From Clostridiales bacterium (GTDB lineage: Bacteria; Bacillota_A; Clostridia; Saccharofermentanales; Saccharofermentanaceae), in the NCBI GenBank assembly GCA_017537905.1, contig JAFYJX010000037.1, positions 1 through 31,119 of the forward strand: 31,119 bases of DNA, written 5' to 3'. The notes beneath the pieces were generated by a model. That model was given only the letters and a program-made list of their open reading frames with translations. It did not search any database and was not told where the DNA came from. Both the position numbers and the translations under genes were made by a program. This document shows positions 16,101-23,166 of the stretch, piece after piece (positions within the stretch are counted from its first letter, which is position 1; the number at the start of each line of letters is the position of its first letter).

Positions 16101-16900
16101 AAACCCATATAGGCAACATCTTTTAACGCAGTAGCCTTAAGCCCCATAAAGCCTGTGAAGCTTCCCTTACCGGACTCCGACGAACTGCTTGCAAGTGACT
16201 TTTTAAGAAAATACCCTGATGTCGAGCTGGCGGTCCAATGCATGGCTGTACCATTCTCGATCCCCGCATAGATCGTTATGTGCTGGGCATTTGTCTTGTC
16301 GTTATTGTCATTCCACCACAAGATCATGTCACCCGGCTTAAAACCGTATTTGTTGATGATGTTGATCCACTCGTCGTTCTGGATTCCCTTCTTGCCGTTG
16401 GTCTCAAAGCTCGAAAAGTGATTCTCCGTTGGCTTGATGTTTCTTTTCTTAAGGATGCCGTTTGTGAAGCTGGACTTGATACCTGCAAAGCCCGGTCTCT
16501 CAAATCCGTATTTATCAGGCGTTCCTCCGCCTGAATAAGACAACGTCTTCTTGCCGTACGAACCTGAAGTACCGGTGATCTTTGCAGTCTTAAGAGCAAC
16601 ACTGTACGCGAGGCTTACTGAGCCTGCGCAGTCTATACCGTTCCAGCCGCCACCGCCCCACTGGTATTTGACGCCGTCCATTTTCTTGCAGGCTGCAAGG
16701 ATCGCATCACGGAAAGCCTTCTCGCTCTTGTATCCTGCAGCTTTTGTATTGGCCTCAGAGACAAGCGCGGTAGAGCTCAATACCGCTGCATTTACATTTT
16801 CCGTACCAATAAAAAACGGCAACGTGCAGATCGCAACCGCTGCCGTCAACAGGCCGGATAATATCCTGGCTCTGTATTTTTTAAAACGTTTATATCTCAC
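13160..16900 (-). CDS. Giant cell-wall-anchored protein: NlpC/P60 domain, Cna-B repeats, three VaFE repeats, LPISG anchor
   Basis: A 1246-residue secreted protein starting at a GTG (16900). Order: signal peptide (about 1-38); NlpC/P60-like cysteine peptidase domain (about 58-250) with C91 in GIDCAGS and H207 in AQHITIYAG (H221 also near); a series of Cna-B/SpaA-like domains (about 263-430, 448-570, 572-690, 692-795); three VaFE repeats (about 798-939, 943-1065, 1068-1199); sorting signal LPISG (1202-1206), hydrophobic segment (1214-1234) and basic tail KRKRIKRTRRW. VaFE repeats belong to the Thr-Gln ester-bond domains; each here starts with a Thr-rich strand (TSLTD, TTATD, TVATT) and ends near a Gln (EQTV, GQTL, DQSL). 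It would form a stiff surface stalk with a cell-wall or peptide hydrolase at the tip. It overlaps its neighbours at both ends (GTGA with the DUF5688-like gene, 7 nt with the sortase). Confidence 0.88.
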   Translation of the reverse strand: MRYKRFKKYRARILSGLLTAAVAICTLPFFIGTENVNAAVLSSTALVSEANTKAAGYKSEKAFRDAILAACKKMDGVKYQWGGGGWNGIDCAGSVSLAYSVALKTAKITGTSGSYGKKTLSYSGGGTPDKYGFERPGFAGIKSSFTNGILKKRNIKPTENHFSSFETNGKKGIQNDEWINIINKYGFKPGDMILWWNDNNDKTNAQHITIYAGIENGTAMHWTASSTSGYFLKKSLASSSSESGKGSFTGFMGLKATALKDVAYMGFTLDKRDPSGINYTGAIFSVFKDPELNVLIGELRDEDQDGIYTDYFVLNGSTYTKQKYSMTPVTGQAGSYEDTIYIQETGSPTGVILPDGSKQSLKDQEGNLPGIYKFTDTNGYTIHAKLTETDGSKGKLEYSVAKSDGTELYQTVKTDYAYTAGSDVILVTNMETTDQTAGRSKGAGLFTEGSSISLEKTTATSFDITSTVFTVTEGEDLVATYKYSDGSWNWYDAYGSKWTSSSFPVKYGTEYVVTETFEKDEAFKCVDGNEIGFEYTNDSGWTKIDDTTYQYKFTTESLDSKKTYSFTCENNKLSGQFSVDKNVSDKDDTPEGFVFELWNKDMTIKLAEGVSAENGKVLWKTAGGSDLEHFDVPAGDYVLAEIYPDKGYSGTSVPFTYKIPEGFENGPDGKWIKKITIGTEKVAETVVNDRSEGKIKVTKTSEDKKVSDVEFTICYGGKQNEPSWQTSALTGGKTDSLGTVYFSNLPTGWYRIDEKVEPAYKAVWDDGSEGKSRIVKISEEDDNKVTEVSVTNKIDINPVISTSLTDTSGSHIVSCGKNIDLKDKVHFENLTAGYEYKISGSLVDRMSGEVLKDKDGKDYITDVTFKADSSLGTISKDPQGREVVTGDVYVKFKVDSSYLYELAFEQGASTLAIVCVEKLYFRGIPIAEHVDLDDTEQTVTVEPKISTTATDSKTNTGVLTLAEIVGINDKVSFEGLNPGDSFVVTGTLMDKLTGQPYVDSEGKTYTKEVTFVPDSSEGFVTVSFEEVKVPTDQVDLVVFEVLNIEGSDKPIAKHEDINDVGQTLRRPSCKTVATTVKGDKSFLRNSTVTIVDHVSYSDLEVGRKYYAKATLKLTDGTKVTNKGNEVVSLQQFEPEQPSGVVDVTIKFKSSGLESGDTVVVIENIYDMSTDEEIASGIQNEDIRVLSHEDLNNKDQSLAVTDLPISGELLNSESVWGFVIFFISIGAGVAVISVEVKRKRIKRTRRW

Positions 16901-17859
16901 GATGCTTCCTCCACCTCATCTTCAACACGCTCGACCGTTCCGTTTTCGATGCTGTACTTGTAGATGCTGTCAGACAATCTGTCGGATGCTCTTACGTGTT
17001 CGCTGTTTGTTTCCCTTACAAGGCTGATGAGCTTCGAACTCTCCGAGAATGTCTCTGTCGAGAGAACAACAAGGTCATGGACCGAAGATGGCAGGATATA
17101 ACAATCGGTTCCGATATTCTTAACGACCTTCTTAAGGACATCAGTATAAAGAAGAGCGTTCGCACCGAAGAATTCATATTCGTTGCTGACGACATACACT
17201 CTTTCTTTTTGCGGAACATCGTCCATGCCTGCAAAGGAATTAGCAACGTCCTTATCTGTTGCTCCCCAGCGCTTCATCATGCGGCTCATTGTCTCTTCGA
17301 TCCTCTCGCTCTTAAAAGGGAATATCTTCTTGGTATTCTTCTTGGCCAAGCGGTATAAGATCCCTTCCGTCAGGTCTTCAACGTTAGCGATATCATGAGT
17401 AATCAGGAACCCTGAAACGCCGTGTTCATCAACGTTTACGATTACTCTGTAAACGATCGAGAGATCCATGAAATCCCTGTGGGGACAAAGGCTGATCATC
17501 TCCTGGTTCTCCTTAGTGTTTACGACCTGGAAGACTATCTTCTCCTTCATCGAAGCGAAATCAAGCTTCATTACGTCTTCAGGCATGTATTTGAGCGACT
17601 CTTCGAGGTAGATCGCCTGATTTGCCATTACCTTCTCGAAAGAATCACAATCAAGATACTGATCGTACATTCTCTCCATATAGAATGTCGGGCTGCAGTA
17701 GGATTTGGTCTTGCCCTTAGGCTTAATGACCACACCGGTAAGGCAGGTGTTAATCTTAGGGACTTTTCTCAGCTCGAGTTCGCAGTCCTGATACTTCTCA
17801 GGCATATAATCCAGGAACTCTCTCATAACGCGCTTTTTGAAACTCTCGTAATCCATCAT
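16897..17859 (-). CDS. DUF5688-like cytoplasmic protein
   Basis: A 320-residue protein with no signal peptide or membrane segment, resembling the DUF5688 family of Clostridia (opening MDYESFKKRVMREFLDYMPE; NEYEFFGANALLY and ILPSSVHDLVVLS in the C-terminal half). Function unknown. The frame is open to 17925 but that part is a transcription terminator. ATG at 17859 has GGAGG 8 nt upstream, so I start there. The stop overlaps the GTG start of the giant surface protein (GTGA), and together with the sortase these form a three-gene translationally coupled unit. The Tyr/Glu-rich C-terminus (residues ~270-320) includes an acidic tail ending EDEVEEAS. A regulatory or chaperone-like role for the surface protein is only a guess from context. 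Confidence 0.75.
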   Translation of the reverse strand: MMDYESFKKRVMREFLDYMPEKYQDCELELRKVPKINTCLTGVVIKPKGKTKSYCSPTFYMERMYDQYLDCDSFEKVMANQAIYLEESLKYMPEDVMKLDFASMKEKIVFQVVNTKENQEMISLCPHRDFMDLSIVYRVIVNVDEHGVSGFLITHDIANVEDLTEGILYRLAKKNTKKIFPFKSERIEETMSRMMKRWGATDKDVANSFAGMDDVPQKERVYVVSNEYEFFGANALLYTDVLKKVVKNIGTDCYILPSSVHDLVVLSTETFSESSKLISLVRETNSEHVRASDRLSDSIYKYSIENGTVERVEDEVEEAS

Positions 17860-17890
17860 GTTCTGATCCTCCGTATAGAAATTTGGGCAT

Positions 17891-17922
17891 AAAAAAACGC
17901 ACCCTGCCAAATAGGATGCGTT
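17891..17922 (-). terminator. Intrinsic terminator at the end of the def-thiN operon region
   Basis: Minus-strand stem AACGCATCC (17922-17914) with GGGTGCGTT (17904-17896), a 9-nt loop and a T7 run (17897-17891). It separates the long upstream operon from the DUF5688-adhesin-sortase operon, whose ribosome-binding site begins about 20 nt later. Confidence 0.85.
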
Positions 17923-17970
17923 CATTTATTTACAGCTTAAGTGTAGTCGGTTTTCCAGTCTCATTCAATA

Positions 17971-17991
17971 GCCAAAAGTCTCAATTTTGGC
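17971..17991. repeat. Short inverted repeat between thiN and the terminator
   Basis: GCCAAAA (17971-17977) and TTTTGGC (17985-17991) form a 7-bp stem with a 7-nt loop in the 127-bp gap after thiN. It lacks a following T-run on either strand, so I do not call it a terminator. A promoter-like pair (TTGAAT, 17 bp, TACACT) occurs nearby on the minus strand at about 17941-17969 but is weak. Confidence 0.35.
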
Positions 17992-18048
17992 ACCCAAAAA
18001 TCACATTTGCGGGAGGCTAATATGGCTCAAAGCCTTTGTTCAGCTGCA

Positions 18049-18720
18049 TCACACGGCTTTTGTAACTACTACGATCAGCATTCCGGATCTTATGGAAACC
18101 GAGATCTTTTTTGCGGACTTTTTAGGATGGTTTGAAAAAGAGAACGAAGAGCCTGCGGTCAAGTCGGAATCAGTAAGCGGATAGTAAAGTCCCTTAGTAG
18201 TAACTCCCTTAACACTCTTTCCAAAGTTCCATGGGATAAGTGATACGGCAGCGCCGCCTTCATAGGAACATACGTCTACAGAAACCTTATCTTCTCCTGC
18301 CAACGGATAGCAGTATGTAATGCCGTCAGTGACAACAATGTCTCTTCCTTCGGACTTAAGTTTCAAGGAAATAGCTAGGTTCGCTATAACATGATCGATC
18401 CTGGCAGATACGGGACATATAAGCGTTACCTTATCCCCTGCTTCAGTCTTGTTAAGCGCGATCTCCGTATCAGTCCAGTCCTTTTCGACCGGATAATGCT
18501 CTGTGAATACATTATTCTTCTCCGCGAACTTAAGGCCCTTTTTGGAAATGGAGTCCATATCGCCTATTAAGATATCGGGGACGATGTTATGACGAGCCAG
18601 ATAATCACAGCCTGAGTCACAGGCAATGATGACCTTCTCTTCGTCAGATGAGGAAATGTTTCTGATTACTTCAGATGCTTCATCAGGAAGCGGTCCGCCG
18701 GTTACGATAAGGTAGCGCAT
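18049..18720 (-). CDS. thiN: Thiamine pyrophosphokinase
   Basis: A 223-residue enzyme that transfers pyrophosphate from ATP to thiamine to make thiamine diphosphate. The catalytic-domain signature is present: IACDSGCDYL, then PDILIGDMDS (the acidic metal/ATP-binding loop) and VEKDWTDTEIAL. The thiamine-binding C-terminal domain includes KGLYYPLTD and the FSNHP segment. It overlaps the 3' end of rpe by 19 nt. It is the last gene of the def-to-thiN operon, as its homologue yloS is in Bacillus. I see no TPP riboswitch in front of it, consistent with constitutive expression within the operon. Confidence 0.94.
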   Translation of the reverse strand: MRYLIVTGGPLPDEASEVIRNISSSDEEKVIIACDSGCDYLARHNIVPDILIGDMDSISKKGLKFAEKNNVFTEHYPVEKDWTDTEIALNKTEAGDKVTLICPVSARIDHVIANLAISLKLKSEGRDIVVTDGITYCYPLAGEDKVSVDVCSYEGGAAVSLIPWNFGKSVKGVTTKGLYYPLTDSDLTAGSSFSFSNHPKKSAKKISVSIRSGMLIVVVTKAV

Positions 18721-19364
18721 GACTTAAGATCTTCAATGGCCTTAGCGGGATCTTCAGCATTAAATACCGTGCTACCCGCAACAAAGAGCCTCGCGCCTGC
18801 ATCGTATACTTCCTTAACGTTGTCAAGCGTGATGCCGCCGTCAACGGAAATAATCGTATCAGCACCCTTATCGTCGATTGCTTTTCTGAGCTTGGCGATC
18901 CTCTCATTTGAAGAAGGAAGATATCCCTGTCCGCCGAAGCCGGGATAAACAGTCATGATGAGGATGATATCGACTTTGCCGATATATGGGAAAACCTTCT
19001 CGATCGGCGTATCGGGATGGATCGAGATACCTGCACTTAATCCCAAAGCCTTGATGTCTTCAATGAGCTTATCGGGATCTTCGGAGCACTCGACGTGGAA
19101 AGTGATATTATCGGAACCTGCATCTGCGAAAGCCTTGATATACTTCTCCGGATTGGTGATCATGAGGTGCGTATAAAACTTCATGTCCGTATATTTGCGG
19201 ATGGACTGGATCACCGGGATACCGAAAGAAATATTATTTACGTAGTGTCCGTCCATAACATCGATATGGAGGTATTCGGCATTGTTCTCAACAGCCTTGA
19301 TGTCTCTCATCAGGTAGCCGAAATCCGCAGCAAGTATAGACGGTGCTATCTCAATATCTTTCAT
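18702..19364 (-). CDS. rpe: Ribulose-phosphate 3-epimerase
   Basis: A 220-residue TIM-barrel enzyme of the pentose phosphate pathway that interconverts ribulose-5-phosphate and xylulose-5-phosphate. Typical landmarks are IAPSILAADF near the N-terminus, HIDVMDGHYV (metal-binding His and catalytic Asp), THLMI, a VYPGFGGQGY phosphate loop and ISVDGGIT with the second catalytic Asp. The start overlaps the rsgA stop by 4 nt (ATGA) and the end overlaps thiN, so all three are translationally coupled. Confidence 0.96.
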   Translation of the reverse strand: MKDIEIAPSILAADFGYLMRDIKAVENNAEYLHIDVMDGHYVNNISFGIPVIQSIRKYTDMKFYTHLMITNPEKYIKAFADAGSDNITFHVECSEDPDKLIEDIKALGLSAGISIHPDTPIEKVFPYIGKVDIILIMTVYPGFGGQGYLPSSNERIAKLRKAIDDKGADTIISVDGGITLDNVKEVYDAGARLFVAGSTVFNAEDPAKAIEDLKSCATLS

Positions 19365-20287
19365 TGCTTTCTCCTATGCTTGTAATTGTTCCTATTATCG
19401 TAAAGCTCCGTATAAAAGCTCTTATATCTCTCATAGCGGCCTTCGTCGATGAGGCCTTCTGACAACGCATTCCTTACGACACAGCCGTCTTCTTTTCTGT
19501 GCGAGCAGTCATCGAACCTGCAGCCGGTCGCAATTGACGTTATCTCAGGATATCCGTAAAGAACATCCCTGTAATCGACGCCCTGGTCCTCTAATGACAG
19601 AGAAGTAAAACCCGGTGTGTCGCAGATAAAACCATCGAAAAACTCGTGAAGCTCGACATGTCTTGTCGTATGTTTTCCGCGCTTTATCTTGGCACTGACT
19701 TCGCCAGTCTCCATCAGGTCATAACCCAAAAGAGAATTGCAGAGAGTGCTCTTGCCGACACCGGAAGGTCCCGCAAAGGCGGCAATTCCATCACCTATTA
19801 TATCCTTAAGATCACTTTTGGTAAGTGGCTTATCAGGTGAAGATAGCAGAACTTCGTAACCTGCCTTCGTATAAACTGAACAAAGCCTCTCACCGCCGTC
19901 TTCGTTAAGGTCGCTCTTGGTAAATATTATTACCGGCTTGATGTCTCTTAATGAGCACACCAGGAGCATCTTATCGAGCAGTGTTAAGTCAGGTTCAGGG
20001 TTCGTGACCGAGAACGTCAGCAGCATTATCGACAGGTTTGCCACAGGCGGCCTCGCGATAAAGCTAACGCGCTCTTCGATATCGGTAATGACATAAGGAA
20101 TATCCGGGTCGCCCGAAGGCATAATGGAAACCTTATCGCCTATGGCAGGCTTAATGCCCTTAAGCCTGAACTGGCCTCTTGCAGCACACTGGACGTATTC
20201 ATTCCTGCCGTCGTTTTCGAAGCGGACGGTATAAACACCGCCCACACCCTTAGTGATTACGCCTCGAAAAGAATCGCCATCTGCCAT
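19361..20287 (-). CDS. rsgA: Ribosome small-subunit-dependent GTPase A
   Basis: A 308-residue circularly permuted GTPase that binds the 30S subunit late in its assembly and checks the decoding centre. An N-terminal OB-fold domain (about 1-70) is followed by the permuted G motifs: G4 TKSD, G1 GPSGVGKST, then DTPGFTSL (G3). A C-terminal zinc-binding segment follows (C-x-FDDC-x-H-x5-C, about residues 255-270). It lies 12 nt after prkC and overlaps rpe. In Bacillus the homologue (CpgA/YloQ) is a phosphorylation target of the neighbouring kinase PrkC, so the pairing may be functional here too. Confidence 0.96.
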   Translation of the reverse strand: MADGDSFRGVITKGVGGVYTVRFENDGRNEYVQCAARGQFRLKGIKPAIGDKVSIMPSGDPDIPYVITDIEERVSFIARPPVANLSIMLLTFSVTNPEPDLTLLDKMLLVCSLRDIKPVIIFTKSDLNEDGGERLCSVYTKAGYEVLLSSPDKPLTKSDLKDIIGDGIAAFAGPSGVGKSTLCNSLLGYDLMETGEVSAKIKRGKHTTRHVELHEFFDGFICDTPGFTSLSLEDQGVDYRDVLYGYPEITSIATGCRFDDCSHRKEDGCVVRNALSEGLIDEGRYERYKSFYTELYDNRNNYKHRRKQ

Positions 20288-20299
20288 CTTCCCTTTACC

Positions 20300-22411
20300 T
20301 TATCCGTTATTACCCTGATCCTGGTTTTGGTTCTGCGGATCAGGATCGTCTCCACCCGGATTCGTATCCGGCGGAGGCGGAACAGGTGTGTTCGTCGGCG
20401 GAGGCGGAACAGGTGTATCCGTAGGCGGTACCGGCGTATTGGTCGGAAGTGCCGAGAATACGGCTGTATATGTCGTGCTCTCCTTAACAACGAATGTGAA
20501 ATTAGGTAAGTAGCCTACTACGTTGCCCAAAGAGTCCATCCAGTATTCGAACTTGAATCCTGTTGCAGGTGTAGCTGTGAGCGTTACCTGAGTATTGAGG
20601 TCATATTTACCGGAACCTGATACGGTACCGCTGCCCTTTACAGCGATATCAACTACAGCCTGAGGAGGTGTAGGAGTCGGTGTGCCGCCGTTCTGGTAGT
20701 CTTCCTTAGTACCTACGTAAAGCTTGACTGAAGACTTTCTTCCTACAGTCGTACCGGCTACGGGGTTTGTAAGGATTACATACTGCTTCTTTGCATCGAG
20801 AGCAAGAACTTCAGGTGAACCTTCAACAGTGTAGTTAAGGTTAGCTTCCTCAAGTTTCTTCTTAGCTTCTGCAACGGTATTACCGACTACATCAGGAACA
20901 ACGGACGATGTCGGTTCTGTAGCATAGATAATGATTACCGTCTCACCTCTTAATACCTGTGTACCTGCTTCAGGCTCAGTCCTGATTACGAGACCTGCTT
21001 CAGACTTGTCTGTAGCCTCATAACGGAGTACAGGTGTAAGACCAAGTTTCTTAAGTGACGTAAATGCGTTCTCGTAATTGGAACCTGCATAATCCTGCAG
21101 GATAATGGATTCATCTGCTGAAGATACGGTAATGACGAGAGGATTAAGCCTGTTGGTGGTCGAGATGGTAACACCTTCCTTAATGCTCTGTGCGATAACA
21201 ATACCGGGTTCCTTATCTGTGACCTTGTAATCGATCGTGTAGTATACCTGGGCTGCATTAAGTCTGCCGATAACCTCATCTGCCGTCAGGCCCACGTAGT
21301 TCTCGACCTTATAGTCAGTATTAGTCTGGATCGCCGTGGCATTGCCGACAGCTCTTATTACCAGGATTCCGATACCTATAAGAACACCGATAATGACAAC
21401 GACAATGAGAGCAAGAAGAACATTATCCCTGAATCTGGAGATACGTCTTGCTTCAGCGCTTTTCTCGATCTCTGAGATCTTCTCATATTCAGGATCCTGT
21501 CTGAAAGAGATCGTTGTATCTGAGTTGACAGCCTTTTCGGGCACATTGGAAATGACGCCGTATACGCCGTTAGGGTCAACGAGCAAAGAGTCGAGCTCCG
21601 TTACGAGCTGACGCATCGTCTGGTAGCGTCTCTCGGGGCTCTTCTGCATACATTTTGCGATGATCGAATCAAGACCCTTCGGGATTCCCTGCATGAGCGA
21701 TGAAGGAACCGGAGGTGTCTCCTGCAAGTGCTTAACTGCGATAGCAACGTTGGAGTCTCCGTCGAAAGGAAGTCTTCCCGTTACCATCTCGAAAAGTGAA
21801 ACGCCCAAAGAATAGATATCGGACTGAGGGCCTACATTACCGCCTCTTGCCTGCTCGGGCGAGAAGTAATGAACAGAACCCATCTGGACGCCGGTCATAG
21901 TGATCGTTGTAGATGAAGCGGCACGGGCAATACCGAAGTCCGTGATCTTTGCGACACGGTCACGTGAGATGAGAATGTTCTGAGGCTTGATGTCTCTGTG
22001 AACGATTCCGTTCTGGTGAGCGTAATCCAAAGCAAGACCGATCTGGATAACGATCGGGACTGCATTTCTCCAGTCTAAGTGACCGTTCTGGTTGATAAGG
22101 TCTTTTACCGTGATACCTTCGATATATTCCTGAACGATATATCTGAAATTGCCTTCGTGTCCTACACCGTAGACTTTAACGATATTTGCATGATTTAAGG
22201 AAGCAACTGATTTTGCTTCTGCATCAAATCTTCTGATGAACTCATCGTCTGATGCGAACTCGGGCTTAAGGATCTTAATGGCAACGTTTACGCCGGTATT
22301 CATATCGATTCCGAGATACACGTTTGCCATACCGCCTGAGCCTATGAGCTTGACGATCCTGTACTTATTCGCAAATATCATGCCCTCCGGGCCGTGAACC
22401 TGATTTGCCAT
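20300..22411 (-). CDS. prkC: PASTA-domain Ser/Thr protein kinase with an unusual C-terminal extension
   Basis: A 703-residue membrane kinase of the Stk/PrkC family that senses cell-wall fragments. Kinase domain about 17-277 with GSGGMANVY loop, K46, HRDIKPQN (138-145) and DFG (158-160). A juxtamembrane stretch is followed by a transmembrane segment (330-355). Three PASTA domains come next (about 366-431, 432-498, 500-568). Beyond them there is a domain at about 585-654 (KGSGTVSGSGKY, TATPATGFKFEYW, TTYTAVF) that resembles divergent InlB B-repeats, and a Pro/Thr-rich tail with NTPVPP repeats ending in an Asn/Gln/Asp-rich stretch. Most Firmicutes PrkC proteins end soon after the PASTA domains. 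It sits next to its PP2C phosphatase as usual. Confidence 0.94.
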   Translation of the reverse strand: MANQVHGPEGMIFANKYRIVKLIGSGGMANVYLGIDMNTGVNVAIKILKPEFASDDEFIRRFDAEAKSVASLNHANIVKVYGVGHEGNFRYIVQEYIEGITVKDLINQNGHLDWRNAVPIVIQIGLALDYAHQNGIVHRDIKPQNILISRDRVAKITDFGIARAASSTTITMTGVQMGSVHYFSPEQARGGNVGPQSDIYSLGVSLFEMVTGRLPFDGDSNVAIAVKHLQETPPVPSSLMQGIPKGLDSIIAKCMQKSPERRYQTMRQLVTELDSLLVDPNGVYGVISNVPEKAVNSDTTISFRQDPEYEKISEIEKSAEARRISRFRDNVLLALIVVVIIGVLIGIGILVIRAVGNATAIQTNTDYKVENYVGLTADEVIGRLNAAQVYYTIDYKVTDKEPGIVIAQSIKEGVTISTTNRLNPLVITVSSADESIILQDYAGSNYENAFTSLKKLGLTPVLRYEATDKSEAGLVIRTEPEAGTQVLRGETVIIIYATEPTSSVVPDVVGNTVAEAKKKLEEANLNYTVEGSPEVLALDAKKQYVILTNPVAGTTVGRKSSVKLYVGTKEDYQNGGTPTPTPPQAVVDIAVKGSGTVSGSGKYDLNTQVTLTATPATGFKFEYWMDSLGNVVGYLPNFTFVVKESTTYTAVFSALPTNTPVPPTDTPVPPPPTNTPVPPPPDTNPGGDDPDPQNQNQDQGNNG

Positions 22412-22419
22412 GTTTCCCC

Positions 22420-23166
22420 CTATAGTTCGGTTACGGGCTCTGCCCTGACTATTGTAACCGTAATATTATCTGTACTTTGTCCTTCGAGCGCCTTGGCAAC
22501 AAGCTTGCTGCAGATGCTTTCAGGTTTGTTTCTTTCCATTGTGCAGGCCTTGAACTGTTCGTTGCTCATATAGGAATAAAGCCCGTCTGAGCACAGGAAG
22601 ACCAGATCACCATAACTTATATTATAACTGTAAATATCAGGATTAAGATACTGGTTCTCCCCGACGACCTTGAGGAGCCTGGATCTGCCGGGATGGTATT
22701 TCGCATCATCTTCAGATAAAAGACCCTTTTTGACGAGCTTTGCAGCCTCGTTGTGATCTTCGGTGAGCTTTATAAGTTCTGATCCGTGCAGGAGATATCC
22801 TCTGGTATCGCCGATGTGGGCTATAGTAAGTTCCGTTCCCTTGAGGAGAGCTACCGTAAGCGTCGTGCACATTCCCATGCGCTCCCTGTTTTCGAGGCAG
22901 TCGTGAAGGATCATGATATTTACTCTGTTAAAAATAACTTTGAGAAACTGGGGAAGCTCGTCTTTGCTGTCGATAAAAGCAAGGCTGTCCTTAAGAGTGC
23001 TCATGACACCGTTAACCGCAATCCTGCTGGCTATCTCGCCGCAGCACTCGCCGCCTACACCGTCGGCTACAACCATGCAAAAGTAACTGCCTATCGTCGC
23101 ATAGGCAAAGCTGTCTTCGTTTGTGTCCCTTGCGGGACCTTTTTCAGACATTCCGTAAGCTAACAT
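22420..23166 (-). CDS. prpC: PP2C-family Ser/Thr phosphatase (PrpC/Stp)
   Basis: A 248-residue metal-dependent phosphatase that reverses PrkC phosphorylation. Metal-binding motifs are RDTNEDS, VVADGVGG, FLCSDGLYSY and STDNITV. The frame could extend to 23205, but ATG 23166 (protein beginning MLAYGMSEKG) has an AGAGG site and gives the family's usual N-terminus. That ATG overlaps the rlmN stop (ATGTTAG), indicating translational coupling. The gap to prkC is 8 nt. Confidence 0.95.
   Translation of the reverse strand: MLAYGMSEKGPARDTNEDSFAYATIGSYFCMVVADGVGGECCGEIASRIAVNGVMSTLKDSLAFIDSKDELPQFLKVIFNRVNIMILHDCLENRERMGMCTTLTVALLKGTELTIAHIGDTRGYLLHGSELIKLTEDHNEAAKLVKKGLLSEDDAKYHPGRSRLLKVVGENQYLNPDIYSYNISYGDLVFLCSDGLYSYMSNEQFKACTMERNKPESICSKLVAKALEGQSTDNITVTIVRAEPVTEL

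Noticed and set aside
17860..17925. N-terminal extension of the DUF5688-like protein
   Set aside because: It covers the intrinsic terminator; ATG 17859 has a well-spaced GGAGG.
18000..18720. TPP riboswitch controlling thiN
   Set aside because: thiN overlaps rpe upstream, leaving no leader; no THI-box core (CUGAGA and ACCUGAUCUGG) is seen.
20327..20509. Arg-rich plus-strand ORF over the end of prkC
   Set aside because: It is the complement of the Pro/Thr-repeat tail; its Arg runs come from the low-complexity antisense strand.
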